A stretch of DNA of 64,000 bases from Mycobacterium sp. MBM (GCA_021648845.1 JAKJHY010000011.1:141925-205924), one strand, 5' to 3'; positions 37,988-48,443 are shown, counted from the first letter of the stretch. Made by a program: numbers and translations. Notes: generated by a model from the letters alone, not told the origin.

Positions 37988-40017
37988 CGCACGCTGACCT
38001 CGGGACGAAGATCGAGGCGCCGCAACAGTTGTGCGTTGAGCGCGACGACAATGGTCGACAGCGACATCAGGATGGCACCGACCGACATCGGCAACACGAA
38101 ACCGACAGGTGCCAGGACGCCCGCCGCCAACGGCACCGAAACGAGGTTGTAACCCGCGCCCCACCAAAGGTTCTGCTTCATCTTGCGATAGGTGGCCCGG
38201 GACAGTTCGATCACCGAAAGCACCGAGCGTGGATCGGAGCTGGCCAGAATGACGCCTGCGGAGGCGATCGCGACGTCCGTACCGGCTCCGATGGCGATGC
38301 CGACATCTGCCTGCGCCAGCGCGGGCGCATCGTTGACGCCGTCGCCGACCATCGCGACCTTCTTGCCCTCGCCTTGCAGCGCAGCCACTTTGGCGGCCTT
38401 GTCTTCTGGGCGTACACCGGCGAAGATCCGCTCGATGCCGAGTTCGCGTCCCACGGCGGTGGCCACGGCTTCGGCATCTCCGGTGATCATGGCGACTTCC
38501 ACACCCGAGGCATGCAATGCGTCGACGGCCTCGCGGGATTCCAGTCGCACTTCGTCGGCCAGGCTCAGCCCGCCGATCACCGCGCCGTCGCGCACCACGT
38601 GCAGGATGATCGCGCCGTTCTGGCGCCATCCGGCGGCTGCGTCGACCTCGCGTCCACCGACGTCCTGGACCAAGCGCGGGCCGCCCACGCGGACCTCTCG
38701 ACCGTCGACTGTCGCAGTGACACCCACCGCCGGAGCCGAGGAGAAGGCGGCGGCCCGGGGTACATCGACGCGGCGTTCGGCGGCGGCTCTGACAATCGCT
38801 TTTGCCAGTGGATGTTCGCTGTCGGCCTCGGCGGCGGCCGCGAGCGCAAGCACTTCGGCCTCGTCGAGTTCGCTGACGGTCTCGACGGCGGTGACGACCG
38901 GTTCGCCCCTTGTCAGCGTGCCGGTCTTGTCGAACAGCACCGTGTCGACGGTCCGCATACCTTCCAGCGCCAGTCGGTCTTTGACCAGTACACCCCCTCG
39001 CGCGGCGCGCTCGGTCGCGATGGAGACGACCAGCGGTATGGCCAGACCCAGTGCGTGGGGGCAGGCGATGACCAGGACGGTGATCGCCCGCACGACCGCC
39101 GCATCAGGCTCCCCCGCCAGCGACCAGGCCAGCGCCGCGATCGCCGCGCTGAACAGTGCGAACCAGAACAGCCATCCCGCGGCGCGATCGGCGAGGCGTT
39201 GGGCCCGCGACGACGAATCCTGGGCTTCGGTCACCAACCGTTGGATACCGGCCAACGCGGTGTCGTCACCGGTGGCGCTGACCCGGATCCGTAGCCCGGA
39301 ATCGGTGGCGACGGTGCCGGCCGTTACCGTTGCGCCGACACCCTTTGCTACCGGCCGGGATTCGCCGGTCACGATCGACTCGTCCATCTCCGCGCGTCCA
39401 GCGACGATCACCCCGTCGGTCGGGACGCTACCGCCGGGCCGCACCACCACCAGATCGCCGACGCGCAGGTCGGCGGGCGACACGATGACGGTGTCCTCGC
39501 CGTCGACCTTCTCCGCTTCGTCGGGCAACAGGGCGGCCAGCGTGTCCAGCGCCGATGTCGTCTGAGCCAGTGAGCGCATCTCCACCCAGTGGCCGAGAAG
39601 CATGATGACGATGAGAAGAGCGAGTTCCCACCAGAACTCGAGTTCGTGATGCAGCAAGCCCAAGCTCGCTCCCCACGACGCCAGGAAGGCGACGGTGATC
39701 GCCAGACCGATCAACAGCATCATTCCTGGTTTGCGGGAACGTATTTCGCTGACGGCACCGGCAAGAAATGGACGTCCACCCACGACATACATGACGGTGC
39801 CCAATGCGGGTGCGATCCAGCCCGATCCGGGAAACCGGGGGATGTCGTAGCCGACGAGCATGGCGAACATGGTCGAGAATGCGACGACCGGCACCGCGAT
39901 GACCACGTTGATCCAGAACAACTTTCGGAACTGCTCAAGATGGTGGTCGTGACCGTGATGGGCGGCCGGTCCGCTGTGCTGCGCGGCTATCTCCGCCGTG
40001 TCGTGATGGTGCGTCAT
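37978..40017 (-). CDS. P1B-type metal-transporting ATPase (CopB-like, CPH motif)
   Basis: The 679-residue pump has a His-rich N-terminus (MTHHHDTAEIAAQHSG, HHGHDHH) in place of a CXXC domain. The transport motif is VIACPHALGLAIPL (CPH), the phosphorylation site DKTGTLT has Asp363, and the nucleotide domain contains SEHPLAKA and MVGDGVNDAPALAQADVGIA. CPH pumps of this type move copper (or silver) out of the cytosol. GGAGGTGAC directly precedes the ATG at 40017. A palindromic CsoR-like operator lies upstream. No csoR gene is seen in the window. Confidence 0.9.
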   Translation of the reverse strand: MTHHHDTAEIAAQHSGPAAHHGHDHHLEQFRKLFWINVVIAVPVVAFSTMFAMLVGYDIPRFPGSGWIAPALGTVMYVVGGRPFLAGAVSEIRSRKPGMMLLIGLAITVAFLASWGASLGLLHHELEFWWELALLIVIMLLGHWVEMRSLAQTTSALDTLAALLPDEAEKVDGEDTVIVSPADLRVGDLVVVRPGGSVPTDGVIVAGRAEMDESIVTGESRPVAKGVGATVTAGTVATDSGLRIRVSATGDDTALAGIQRLVTEAQDSSSRAQRLADRAAGWLFWFALFSAAIAALAWSLAGEPDAAVVRAITVLVIACPHALGLAIPLVVSIATERAARGGVLVKDRLALEGMRTVDTVLFDKTGTLTRGEPVVTAVETVSELDEAEVLALAAAAEADSEHPLAKAIVRAAAERRVDVPRAAAFSSAPAVGVTATVDGREVRVGGPRLVQDVGGREVDAAAGWRQNGAIILHVVRDGAVIGGLSLADEVRLESREAVDALHASGVEVAMITGDAEAVATAVGRELGIERIFAGVRPEDKAAKVAALQGEGKKVAMVGDGVNDAPALAQADVGIAIGAGTDVAIASAGVILASSDPRSVLSVIELSRATYRKMKQNLWWGAGYNLVSVPLAAGVLAPVGFVLPMSVGAILMSLSTIVVALNAQLLRRLDLRPEVSVRYS

Positions 40018-40049
40018 GTCACCTCCAACTGGGGATACGAGTGCAACTT

Positions 40050-40068
40050 TATACCCCATAGGGGTATA
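40050..40068. promoter_or_regulatory. CsoR/RicR-type copper operator
   Basis: TATACCCC and GGGGTATA form a perfect 8-bp inverted repeat around ATA, the classic look of CsoR-family copper-sensor sites. It begins 33 bp upstream of the P-type ATPase ATG. Derepression by Cu(I) is the expected behaviour. The sensor itself must be encoded elsewhere. Confidence 0.75.
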
Positions 40069-40134
40069 TGACAAGGATGCGCGCGACGGCGTGATCAGTG
40101 ACCAGTGTTTCCAAAGTGACTGCAGTGAGCTAGC

Positions 40135-40163
40135 ATCATCTACGTATTTGATACGTAGATGAT
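40135..40163. promoter_or_regulatory. 29-bp perfect palindrome upstream of the NlpC/P60 gene
   Basis: The left arm ATCATCTACGTAT (40135-40147) and its exact complement (40151-40163) flank TTG. The 13-bp arms are unusual for chance in this base composition. It sits 75 bp before the NlpC/P60 start and 118 bp from the ATPase start. It may be the operator of an ArsR- or other-family regulator, or a binding site for the response regulator downstream. It is not a terminator: there is no U-run. Confidence 0.6.
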
Positions 40164-40237
40164 TGCTGCACTTACAAATCCGATGACACCGAGCGGATTC
40201 GACGGCCCGCCTCTAGATGCTCACCAGGGAGAACGAC

Positions 40238-40969
40238 GTGAAGCTCGGAATGCCGGCTGCGCTCACCCGGCGACCACGCCCCGGCCCGCTGACACTGATC
40301 TGCGTGGCCCTCGCATCCTGCCTTGTGCTGTGGGCGCCGGTCGCTTCGGCAGAACACCATGGTGGACAATGGGATCCGCTGCTGCCCAAGGTTGCCAGCG
40401 CCGGAGCGCCCGGCGATCCGATCGCGATCGCAAATGCGTCGCTGCAGGCCAGCGCGGCCGCCACCGAAACCGCGCTCCGCCTCGGCCGCAGCTTCCTGGG
40501 CAGCATAGGGATCCTGGGTCCCGCACCCGACCCGGTGACCGGCATCGCCACCAACCGCACACGCGGAGCGCAGGCCATCGAGCATGTGATCCGCCGCGCA
40601 GGCACCCAACTGGGTGTGCCGTACTCGTGGGGCGGAGGCACCCTCAACGGGCCGAGTCGCGGTGTCAACCAGGGTGCGGGCACCGTCGGATTCGACTGTT
40701 CGGGACTCACCCGCTTCGCATTCGCGGGCGTAGGAGTGCTGCTGCCGCGCTACTCCGGCGACCAATACGAAGTGGGTCGCAAGGTTTCTCCGTCCGAGGC
40801 CAAACGCGGCGACCTGCTGTTCTGGGGGCCGGGAGGTAGCCAGCACGAAGCCATCTATCTCGGCGGGGGCCGGATGATCGAGGCGCAGCAGACGGGCGTG
40901 CCGATCAAGGTGTCCCCGGTACGCACCTCGGGCATGACGCCCTACGTCGTTCGCATCATCGAAAGCTGA
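40238..40969 (+). CDS. Secreted NlpC/P60-family peptidoglycan hydrolase-like protein
   Basis: The 243-residue protein has a signal peptide (to about residue 37, APVASAEHH) and a helical linker. The C-terminal NlpC/P60 domain has VIRRAGTQLGVPYSWGGGT, Cys154 in FDCSGLTRF and His203 in GGSQHEAIYLGGGRMIEA, the catalytic pair of these D,L-endopeptidases. The overall size resembles RipD-type proteins, but the catalytic residues are kept. I chose GTG at 40238 because AGGGAG lies at the right distance; ATG at 40217 is the alternative. It lies within the metal island. Confidence 0.83.
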   Translation: MKLGMPAALTRRPRPGPLTLICVALASCLVLWAPVASAEHHGGQWDPLLPKVASAGAPGDPIAIANASLQASAAATETALRLGRSFLGSIGILGPAPDPVTGIATNRTRGAQAIEHVIRRAGTQLGVPYSWGGGTLNGPSRGVNQGAGTVGFDCSGLTRFAFAGVGVLLPRYSGDQYEVGRKVSPSEAKRGDLLFWGPGGSQHEAIYLGGGRMIEAQQTGVPIKVSPVRTSGMTPYVVRIIES

Positions 40970-41050
40970 CGCGGCGCATGTGTGAAGATTCGCTCAAGAT
41001 CCGGTCGCGACCGGCGGTCATGCAGCGTGGACACACCCGCAGCGGGCACC

Positions 41051-41812
41051 ATGGAGCCCATGGCGCATGGCACGGTTCGGTCAGCCGAGCAGACGAAGGG
41101 ATACCGAGCACTCGTCGTCGATGACGAACTGCCGTTGGCCGAGGTGGTGGCCAGCTACCTGCAGCGGGAACAGTTCGAGGCCGTCGTGGCCACCGATGGC
41201 CTCGACGCGATCGCGGTGGCGCGCGAACTTGACCCCGATGTCGTCGTGCTGGACCTGGGCTTACCGGGTATCGACGGCCTCGAGGTGTGCCGGCAGCTGC
41301 GCACCTTCTCCGACGCCTACGTCGTCATGCTCACCGCCCGCGACGCCGAGATCGACACCGTCCTCGGCCTCACCGTCGGCGCCGATGATTACGTCACCAA
41401 GCCCTTCAGCCCACGGGAACTGGTTGCCCGCATCCGGGCCATGTTGCGCCGCCCCCGCATGCTGCAGACCGGGACCGCCGTACCCGATCCGGAACACCAT
41501 GCCGCTGCCCCGCGGCGCTTCGGGGCCCTGAGCATCGATGTCGACGCACGCGAGGTACGCCTCGACGATGAGCCGATTCTGTTGACCCGCACCGAGTTCG
41601 ACATCCTCGAGGTTCTGTCCGGGCGGCCCGGCGTCGTGCTCAGTCGCCGTCAACTCCTGGAGATCGTGCGTGAGGGCCCATGGGTCGGCAACGAGCATCT
41701 GGTCGATGTCCACATCGGGCACCTTCGGCGCAAACTCGGCGACGACGCCAGCCGGCCCCGCTTCATCACGACCGTGCGCGGGGTGGGTTATCGGATGGGC
41801 TCCGGGCGATGA
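41051..41812 (+). CDS. OmpR-type response regulator
   Basis: The receiver domain (LVVDDELPLAEVVASYL, phospho-acceptor Asp68 in VVVLDLGLPGIDG, MLTARD, KPFSPRELVARI) is followed by a winged-helix DNA-binding domain (LLTRTEFDILEVLSG, VDVHIGHLRRKLGDD, FITTVRGVGYRMG). ATG at 41051 or 41060 may start it; upstream sequence is not receiver-like. It overlaps the histidine kinase gene by four bases. Its location between the copper pump and a DUF305 gene suggests a metal-stress role (inference). Confidence 0.88.
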   Translation: MEPMAHGTVRSAEQTKGYRALVVDDELPLAEVVASYLQREQFEAVVATDGLDAIAVARELDPDVVVLDLGLPGIDGLEVCRQLRTFSDAYVVMLTARDAEIDTVLGLTVGADDYVTKPFSPRELVARIRAMLRRPRMLQTGTAVPDPEHHAAAPRRFGALSIDVDAREVRLDDEPILLTRTEFDILEVLSGRPGVVLSRRQLLEIVREGPWVGNEHLVDVHIGHLRRKLGDDASRPRFITTVRGVGYRMGSGR

Positions 41813-42963
41813 CTGCCGCGCCGTCGCGGTCACGCCGCCCGGGCATCGGGATGCGGCTACTGGCCGCCCAGGCGATCGTCGTGCTCACCGGGGCGCTGAC
41901 CACGATGCTGGTCGCCGCCGTCGTGGGCCCCCCACTGTTCCGCGAGCATCTGCACCGGGCCGGCGTGCCGGCCAATTCCATGGAGGAGGTGCACGCCGAA
42001 GAGGCGTACGGCTACGCCACCGGCATCTCCATCGGGGTCGCGGTGGCGGTATCGGCGCTGGTGGCGCTGGCGGCGAGCATCTATGTGAGCAGACGACTCC
42101 AACGATCGGTCACCGAGGTCGCGTCGGCGGCCAAGGCGGTCGCCGACGGTGACTACGACATCCGCGTCGTACCCCCGCGACTCGGCGATGACTTCGATGC
42201 CCTCGCCATCGCCTTCAACCAGATGGCCGCGCGGCTGCAGACCGTCGACTCGACACGGCAGCGGTTGTTCCGGGATCTGGCCCACGAGATCCGAACCCCG
42301 GTATCCGTGCTCGAGGCCTATATCGAGGCGATCGAGGACGGGGTTCGCACCCTGACACCCGAGACCGCGGCCATGTTACGCGACCAAACCCGAAGGCTGG
42401 TCCGCTTCTCCGCAGATGTCGCCGCCTTGGCCAGTGCCGAAGAAAGCGGTTTCTCACTGTCCTGCAGCATGATTGATGTCGGTTCGGTCGCCGGTCAGTG
42501 CGTCGCCGCTGTCCGGGAACGCTACGCAGAAAAGGGCGTTGCGATCCGCCTTCACCCACACCGCCAGCTTCCCGCCGTGTGGGCGGACGAGCAACGCCTC
42601 GCCCAGGTCATCGGCAATCTTCTCGACAACGCCCTGCTGCACACATCGGTTGGGGGAACCGTCGAGTTGACCTGTGCCCGCGACGGCGACGTCGTCACCG
42701 TCGCGGTGGCCGATGACGGCGCCGGTATCGCCGCCGAACATCTGCCCCGGATCTTCGAGCGCTTGTACCGCGCCGACACCGCGCGCGATCGCGAGCACGG
42801 CGGGGCCGGCCTCGGGTTGGCCATCGCGCGCGCCCTGGTCGAGGCACAGGGCGGGACGATTTCGGCGGCCAGTGCCGGACCCGGGTGCGGCGCCACCTTC
42901 ACCTTCCACTTGCCCGTACCGCGGCGGGCCGAGCCCGTCGATGCCGCGCAGGGCGGTACCTGA
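41809..42963 (+). CDS. Sensor histidine kinase
   Basis: The 384-residue protein has two membrane helices (about residues 16-40 and 68-92) around a short extracytoplasmic loop, which contains HLHRAG and HAEEAYGYATG. A HAMP domain (RRLQRSVTEVASAAKAVADG) follows, then a dimerisation helix with His159 in LAHEIRTPVSVLEAY. The ATPase domain has N, G1 (VADDGAGI), F (IFERLYRAD) and G2 (GGAGLGLAI) boxes. Start ATG at 41809 overlaps the regulator stop. The small sensor loop suits ion sensing. Confidence 0.88.
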   Translation: MTAAPSRSRRPGIGMRLLAAQAIVVLTGALTTMLVAAVVGPPLFREHLHRAGVPANSMEEVHAEEAYGYATGISIGVAVAVSALVALAASIYVSRRLQRSVTEVASAAKAVADGDYDIRVVPPRLGDDFDALAIAFNQMAARLQTVDSTRQRLFRDLAHEIRTPVSVLEAYIEAIEDGVRTLTPETAAMLRDQTRRLVRFSADVAALASAEESGFSLSCSMIDVGSVAGQCVAAVRERYAEKGVAIRLHPHRQLPAVWADEQRLAQVIGNLLDNALLHTSVGGTVELTCARDGDVVTVAVADDGAGIAAEHLPRIFERLYRADTARDREHGGAGLGLAIARALVEAQGGTISAASAGPGCGATFTFHLPVPRRAEPVDAAQGGT

Positions 42964-42972
42964 CAGGCAGTG

Positions 42973-43638
42973 CTAGTCGTTCAGCAGAGCCCGCATCTCG
43001 TCGATCTCGGCCTGCTGGGAGGACACGATATTGCGTGCCATCTCGATGGCCGCCGGGAACTGGCCGTTGTCGATCTCTTGTTCCGCCATAGTGATCGCGC
43101 CCTCGTGGTGCCGGATCATCTGTTCGAGGAACAACCGGCCGGCCGCCGCCCCCTGGGCGTTCTGCAGCGCAGCCATATCGGCCTCGGACATCATGCCGTG
43201 GCCGGCTCCCATGCCCGGCATATCACCCATGCCGTCGCCACCGGACATGTCATGCCCAGGCATGTCGTGCCCAGGCATACCGCCGGACGCCGGCCCGACA
43301 CCCCACTGCTGCACCCAGCCCTGCATCTGCTCGATCTCGGGGCCCTGCGCCTCCTTGATCCGGTTCGCCAGCGACAGCACGGCGGGATCGACCCCCTGCT
43401 TACCGATCAGCATGTCGCTCATCTCGATCGCCTGCTCGTGATGAGGGATCATGCCTTGGGCGAAGGTCACGTCGGCGTCATTGTGGGCGGCCTGGGCGCT
43501 CGCCGCGGCCGCGGAGGTCGACACCGAGGTGGTGACGGACGACGCCCCGCTGTCGGTTGCCGTACCCGAGCAGGCGCTCAGAACCAGCATCGACGCCGCA
43601 AGCGTCGCAACCGAGTACACGCATCGTTGGTGCTGCAT
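42973..43638 (-). CDS. DUF305 Met/His-rich lipoprotein (metal-associated)
   Basis: The 221-residue protein has a signal peptide with lipobox LSAC (about residues 20-23) and a Ser/Thr/Ala spacer. It then carries two DUF305 halves, each with a HHE motif (MIPHHEQAIEMSDMLIG and MIRHHEGAITMAEQEI). The joining segment is rich in Met and His (GGMPGHDMPGHDMSGGDGMG), a composition known for copper-binding exported proteins. It is convergent with the two-component genes. Copper binding in the cell wall is the likely role (inference). Confidence 0.82.
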   Translation of the reverse strand: MQHQRCVYSVATLAASMLVLSACSGTATDSGASSVTTSVSTSAAAASAQAAHNDADVTFAQGMIPHHEQAIEMSDMLIGKQGVDPAVLSLANRIKEAQGPEIEQMQGWVQQWGVGPASGGMPGHDMPGHDMSGGDGMGDMPGMGAGHGMMSEADMAALQNAQGAAAGRLFLEQMIRHHEGAITMAEQEIDNGQFPAAIEMARNIVSSQQAEIDEMRALLND

Positions 43639-43771
43639 CGCACATCCCCTTCAAAGATCACGCTGACATGGCGAGCGCTCTCGCCACTCCCCCAGGATCG
43701 ACACGGCGAATATGGGTCCCTTCGACTTTCGATGAAGGTTTGATGAAGAAGCAGCGCAGCGCTCCCGGGAA

Positions 43772-44734
43772 TTACCCGGTGAAACAGCTGCGGTAGTCAC
43801 TCGGTGTGGTGCGCATCTGCTTGACGAAGTGGTGGCGGTAGGTCACCGGAGAGTCGAACCCCACTCGCGTAGCGATCTGTTCGACCGACAGATCCGAAGA
43901 CTCCAAGAGCGCCAGGCTGGCCTGCACACGTTGTTCGATGAGCCATTTGATCGGCGTGGTGCCGGTGGCCTTGGTGAACTGCCGCAGGTAGCTGCGCCGC
44001 GACATCGCCGACTGTGCGGCCAGCGTGTCCAGTGAGATCGGCGAATCGAGATGCTCCAACGCCCAGGCCATTCCGGCAGCGATCCGGCCATCGGTGGTGG
44101 GCTCGGGCACCGGGGAGTCGATGTACTGGGCCTGCCCGCCGGCGCGGTGCGGTGCGATCACCAGCCGACGGGCCACGTCATTGGCCACCCGCACACCGTG
44201 ATCGGAGCGCACGATGTGCAGACAGAGATCGAGGCCCGCCGCGCATCCGGCGCTGGTGAGCACCCGGCCGCTGTCGACGTAGAGCGGCGCGGGATCGACG
44301 CGGATGCCGGGATATCGCCGGGACAGCAGATCGGCATAGACCCAGTGGGTGGTCGCCGAATGTCCCTCCAGCACACCGGCGGCGGCCAATGCGAAGGCGC
44401 CCGAGCAGATGGACACCAGCCGCGCACCGCGGTCATCGGCGGCTCTGATGGCATCGATGAGCTCAGCAGACGGCGACTGACCGACGTCTGCAACGCTGGG
44501 GATCACCACGGTGTCGGCGGCCTCGAGGTCGGCGAGCCCGTAGGAGGTGCGCAGCACCGCCCCACCCAGCATCCGCGTCTCCGGTTGCTCCGCGCACAAC
44601 TTGACGTTGTAGCCGGGCGGGGAGACCCCGGCCGAGAAGCGCTCCGGCAGCTCGGCCATCCCGAAGATTTCGGCAACCAGACCCGATTCGAAGCCGGTCA
44701 TGCCGTCATAGGCGAGGATCGCGACGGTGTGCAT
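43772..44734 (-). CDS. GlxA-type AraC-family regulator with DJ-1/PfpI domain
   Basis: The 320-residue protein has an N-terminal DJ-1/PfpI-like domain (VAILAYDGMTGFESGLVAEIFG, VSICSGAFALAAAGVLEGHSATTHW) with the nucleophile-elbow-like CSGAF. The C-terminal AraC pair of helix-turn-helices is LDTLAAQSAMSRRSYLRQFTK and VEQIATRVGFDSPVTYRHHFV. GlxA regulators of this type often control amine or nitrogen catabolism. The target is unknown. A TATTATCGAATA tract lies just before the start. Confidence 0.86.
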   Translation of the reverse strand: MHTVAILAYDGMTGFESGLVAEIFGMAELPERFSAGVSPPGYNVKLCAEQPETRMLGGAVLRTSYGLADLEAADTVVIPSVADVGQSPSAELIDAIRAADDRGARLVSICSGAFALAAAGVLEGHSATTHWVYADLLSRRYPGIRVDPAPLYVDSGRVLTSAGCAAGLDLCLHIVRSDHGVRVANDVARRLVIAPHRAGGQAQYIDSPVPEPTTDGRIAAGMAWALEHLDSPISLDTLAAQSAMSRRSYLRQFTKATGTTPIKWLIEQRVQASLALLESSDLSVEQIATRVGFDSPVTYRHHFVKQMRTTPSDYRSCFTG

Positions 44735-44911
44735 GTCACTATATTATCGAATAGAGGCACTGGTGCCACTGTCGCCCGCAGCCGGCACACGGCATCGTCG
44801 AGACCATGACCAAGTACCGCAAGCACTTTCGCATCCTCACCGAATTCGCCGCCGGCCTGCACGCCGCCAGCGGTCTGGTGCACGGCGTGCAGCCGGACTG
44901 CACCTCGAGCG

Positions 44912-44945
44912 CAAGAAACCCCCGGCCTTCGAGGGACCGGGGGCT
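44912..44945 (-). terminator. Intrinsic terminator after fadB
   Basis: On the minus strand the fadB stop is followed by a hairpin with a 7-bp perfect stem (CCCCCGG at 44919-44925 with CCGGGGG at 44937-44943, + strand) and then TTTCTT. It ends the fadA-fadB transcript. Confidence 0.75.
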
Positions 44946-44960
44946 CTTGGGTCTGACGCG

Positions 44961-47108
44961 CTACGCCTCCAGCGAGGCAGGCGGGTTGAAGCGGTCGCCG
45001 TAACGGGCGGCCAGTTCCTTGGCGCGGGCCACGAAGGCAGCCTTGCCGACACCGTGCGGGCCCTCGTAGCCGACGATGAACTGCGCCGAGCCACCGGTGT
45101 AGGGCGGGAAGCCGATACCCATGATGGATCCGATGTTCGCATCGGCGGTCGAGGTGAGCACACCCTCGTCGAGGCACTTCTGGGTTTCCAGCGCCTCGGC
45201 GAACAGCATGCGGTCGATCGCGTCCTGCAGCGGGATCTCCGTGGTGCCCGAGTTGAAGGCCTCCTTCAGTCCTGGCCACAGCCCGACGCGCTTGCCGTCG
45301 ACGTACTCGTAGAACCCGGCGCCCTTCAGGCGCGAGGGGCGACCGATTTCGATCATCTTCTCCACGACCGCCTCGGCCGGGTGCGGCACGTGGGTGCCAC
45401 CGGCCGCCTCGACGCCTTCCTTGGTCGCGACCGCGATCTTGTGCATGAGCTCCAGGTTCAGCTCGTCGGACAGCTGCAACGGGGCCGCCGGGTAACCGGC
45501 CTGCGCACCGGCCTGCTCGATGGTGGCCGGCTCGACACCCTCACCCAGCATGGCCAGCGCCTCGTTGACGAAGGTGCCGATGACGCGGCTGGTGAAGAAC
45601 CCACGGCAGTCGTTGACCACGATCGGGGTCTTCTTGATCGCCAGGGTGTAGTCGAACACTCGGGCCAGTGCCTCGTCTGAGGTCTTCTCACCCTTGATGA
45701 TCTCGACCAGCGGCATCTTGTCGACCGGCGAGAAGAAGTGGATCCCGATGAAGTCCTCCTGGCGCTTCACACCGGTCGCCAGACCGGTGATGGGCAGCGT
45801 GGAGGTGTTCGAGCCCAGAATGGCGTTCGGCTCGACGATGTCCTCGATCTCCTGGAACACCTTGTGCTTGAGTTCCTGGCTCTCGAACACGGCCTCGATC
45901 ACGAAATCGACACCCTTGAGATCGGCGGGGTCGGCGGTCGGGGTGATCTTGGCAAGCAGCGCGTCGGACTTCTCCTGGGTCGTCTTGCCGCGCTTGAGCG
46001 CCTTGGCCTCCAGACCCTCCGAGTAGGCCTTGCCCTTCTGGGCCGCCTCGATCGAAACATCCTTGAGCACGACGTCGTAACCGGCCTTGGCCGACACGTA
46101 GGCGATACCGGCGCCCATCATGCCCGCGCCCAGCACACCGATCTTGCGGATCGGCACCGGCGCGATCCCCTCGGGCCGCGAGGCACCACCGTTGATGGCC
46201 TGCAGATCCAGGAAGAATGCCTGGATCATGTTCTTGGCGACCTGGCCGGTGACCAGCTGGGTGAAGTACCGGCTCTCGATGCGGGTGGCGGTGTCGAAGT
46301 CCACCTGAGCACCCTCGACCGCCGCGTTGAGGATGGCCCGCGGGGCGGGCATCGGCGCACCCTTGAGCTGCTTCTTCAACAGCGCCGGGAAGGACGGCAG
46401 GATGGCGGCCAGGCCGGGGCTGGACGGGGTGCCGCCGGGCATCTTGTAGCCCTTGACATCCCAGGGCTGCACGCCACCGTCAGAGTTGTCCTTGATCCAC
46501 TTCTTGGCAGCCGGGATGAGCTCGTCGACCGACGGGACGAGCCGATCCACAAGCCCGATTTCGAGGGCCTTCGCCGGGCTGAACCGGGTGCCCTGGCTCA
46601 GGACCTCCATGAACGCCTTCTGGATACCGAACATCCGCACGGTGCGGGCCACACCGCCGCCACCGGGCAGCAGACCCAGGGTGACCTCGGGCAGGCCGAT
46701 GACGACACCGCGGACGTCGGCGGCGATGCGGTGATGGGTGGCCAGCGCGATCTCCAGGCCGCCGCCGAGCGCGGCACCGTTGATGGCGGTCACCACGGGC
46801 TTGCCGAGGGTCTCCAGCTTGCGCAGGTCGGCCTTGATGAACTCGACCTCGTCGAACGCCTGCTGGGCGTCGTCGGGGCCGATGTTGATCATGCCCTTGA
46901 GGTCACCGCCGGCGAAGAAGGTCTTCTTCGCGCTGGCGATCACGACACCGGTGATCGAATCCTTCTCGGCCACAAGGCGTTCCACAGCATTGTGCATGGA
47001 TTCCTTGTAGTGCTCGTTCATCACGTTGGCCGACCCGGTCGGGTCGTCCAGCGTCAGCGTGACGATGCCGTCGGCATCCTGGTCCCACTGAATCGTGTTC
47101 TCTGCCAT
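44961..47108 (-). CDS. fadB: Fatty acid oxidation complex alpha subunit FadB
   Basis: The 715-residue protein fuses an enoyl-CoA hydratase (residues about 1-190: FFAGGDLKGM, INGAALGGGLEIA, LPEVTLGLLPGGGG) to a 3-hydroxyacyl-CoA dehydrogenase. The dehydrogenase has the Rossmann motif GVLGAGMMGAGIAYV at about 330, NTSTLPITGLA, IGIHFFSPVDKMPLVEII and a C-terminal helical domain. It catalyses the middle two steps of beta-oxidation with FadA. The start is ATG at 47108; upstream extension overlaps fadA. fadA ends four bases upstream and a terminator follows. It corresponds to Rv0860. Confidence 0.95.
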   Translation of the reverse strand: MAENTIQWDQDADGIVTLTLDDPTGSANVMNEHYKESMHNAVERLVAEKDSITGVVIASAKKTFFAGGDLKGMINIGPDDAQQAFDEVEFIKADLRKLETLGKPVVTAINGAALGGGLEIALATHHRIAADVRGVVIGLPEVTLGLLPGGGGVARTVRMFGIQKAFMEVLSQGTRFSPAKALEIGLVDRLVPSVDELIPAAKKWIKDNSDGGVQPWDVKGYKMPGGTPSSPGLAAILPSFPALLKKQLKGAPMPAPRAILNAAVEGAQVDFDTATRIESRYFTQLVTGQVAKNMIQAFFLDLQAINGGASRPEGIAPVPIRKIGVLGAGMMGAGIAYVSAKAGYDVVLKDVSIEAAQKGKAYSEGLEAKALKRGKTTQEKSDALLAKITPTADPADLKGVDFVIEAVFESQELKHKVFQEIEDIVEPNAILGSNTSTLPITGLATGVKRQEDFIGIHFFSPVDKMPLVEIIKGEKTSDEALARVFDYTLAIKKTPIVVNDCRGFFTSRVIGTFVNEALAMLGEGVEPATIEQAGAQAGYPAAPLQLSDELNLELMHKIAVATKEGVEAAGGTHVPHPAEAVVEKMIEIGRPSRLKGAGFYEYVDGKRVGLWPGLKEAFNSGTTEIPLQDAIDRMLFAEALETQKCLDEGVLTSTADANIGSIMGIGFPPYTGGSAQFIVGYEGPHGVGKAAFVARAKELAARYGDRFNPPASLEA

Positions 47109-47112
47109 GCGC

Positions 47113-48324
<1,212 letters not shown>

Positions 48325-48406
48325 GTGTTGTTCCCTTTCGGGTGGATGGCAGGGGACGTCCATCGGGACGTTAGTCCACTGAGGGCGCAGCCTAGCAAAA
48401 ACGCAA

Positions 48407-48420
48407 ACCAACCTGTTGGT
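48407..48420. promoter_or_regulatory. Palindromic operator candidate upstream of fadA
   Basis: ACCAAC-CT-GTTGGT is a perfect 6+2+6 dyad 83 bp upstream of the fadA start. It looks like a TetR-family site such as those controlling fatty-acid genes in actinobacteria. It differs from the KstR and KstR2 motifs known to me. The regulator is not identified. Confidence 0.5.
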
Positions 48421-48443
48421 TGGGCAGTCGGTCCGCCATACGC

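Noticed and set aside
44806..45003. Short + strand reading frame of 65 codons starting MTKYRKHFRILTEFAAG, between the GlxA regulator and fadB
   Set aside because: Coding-like for its first 35 codons but then overlaps the fadB terminator and the fadB 3' end on the other strand. No family recognised; could be a remnant, not listed as a gene.
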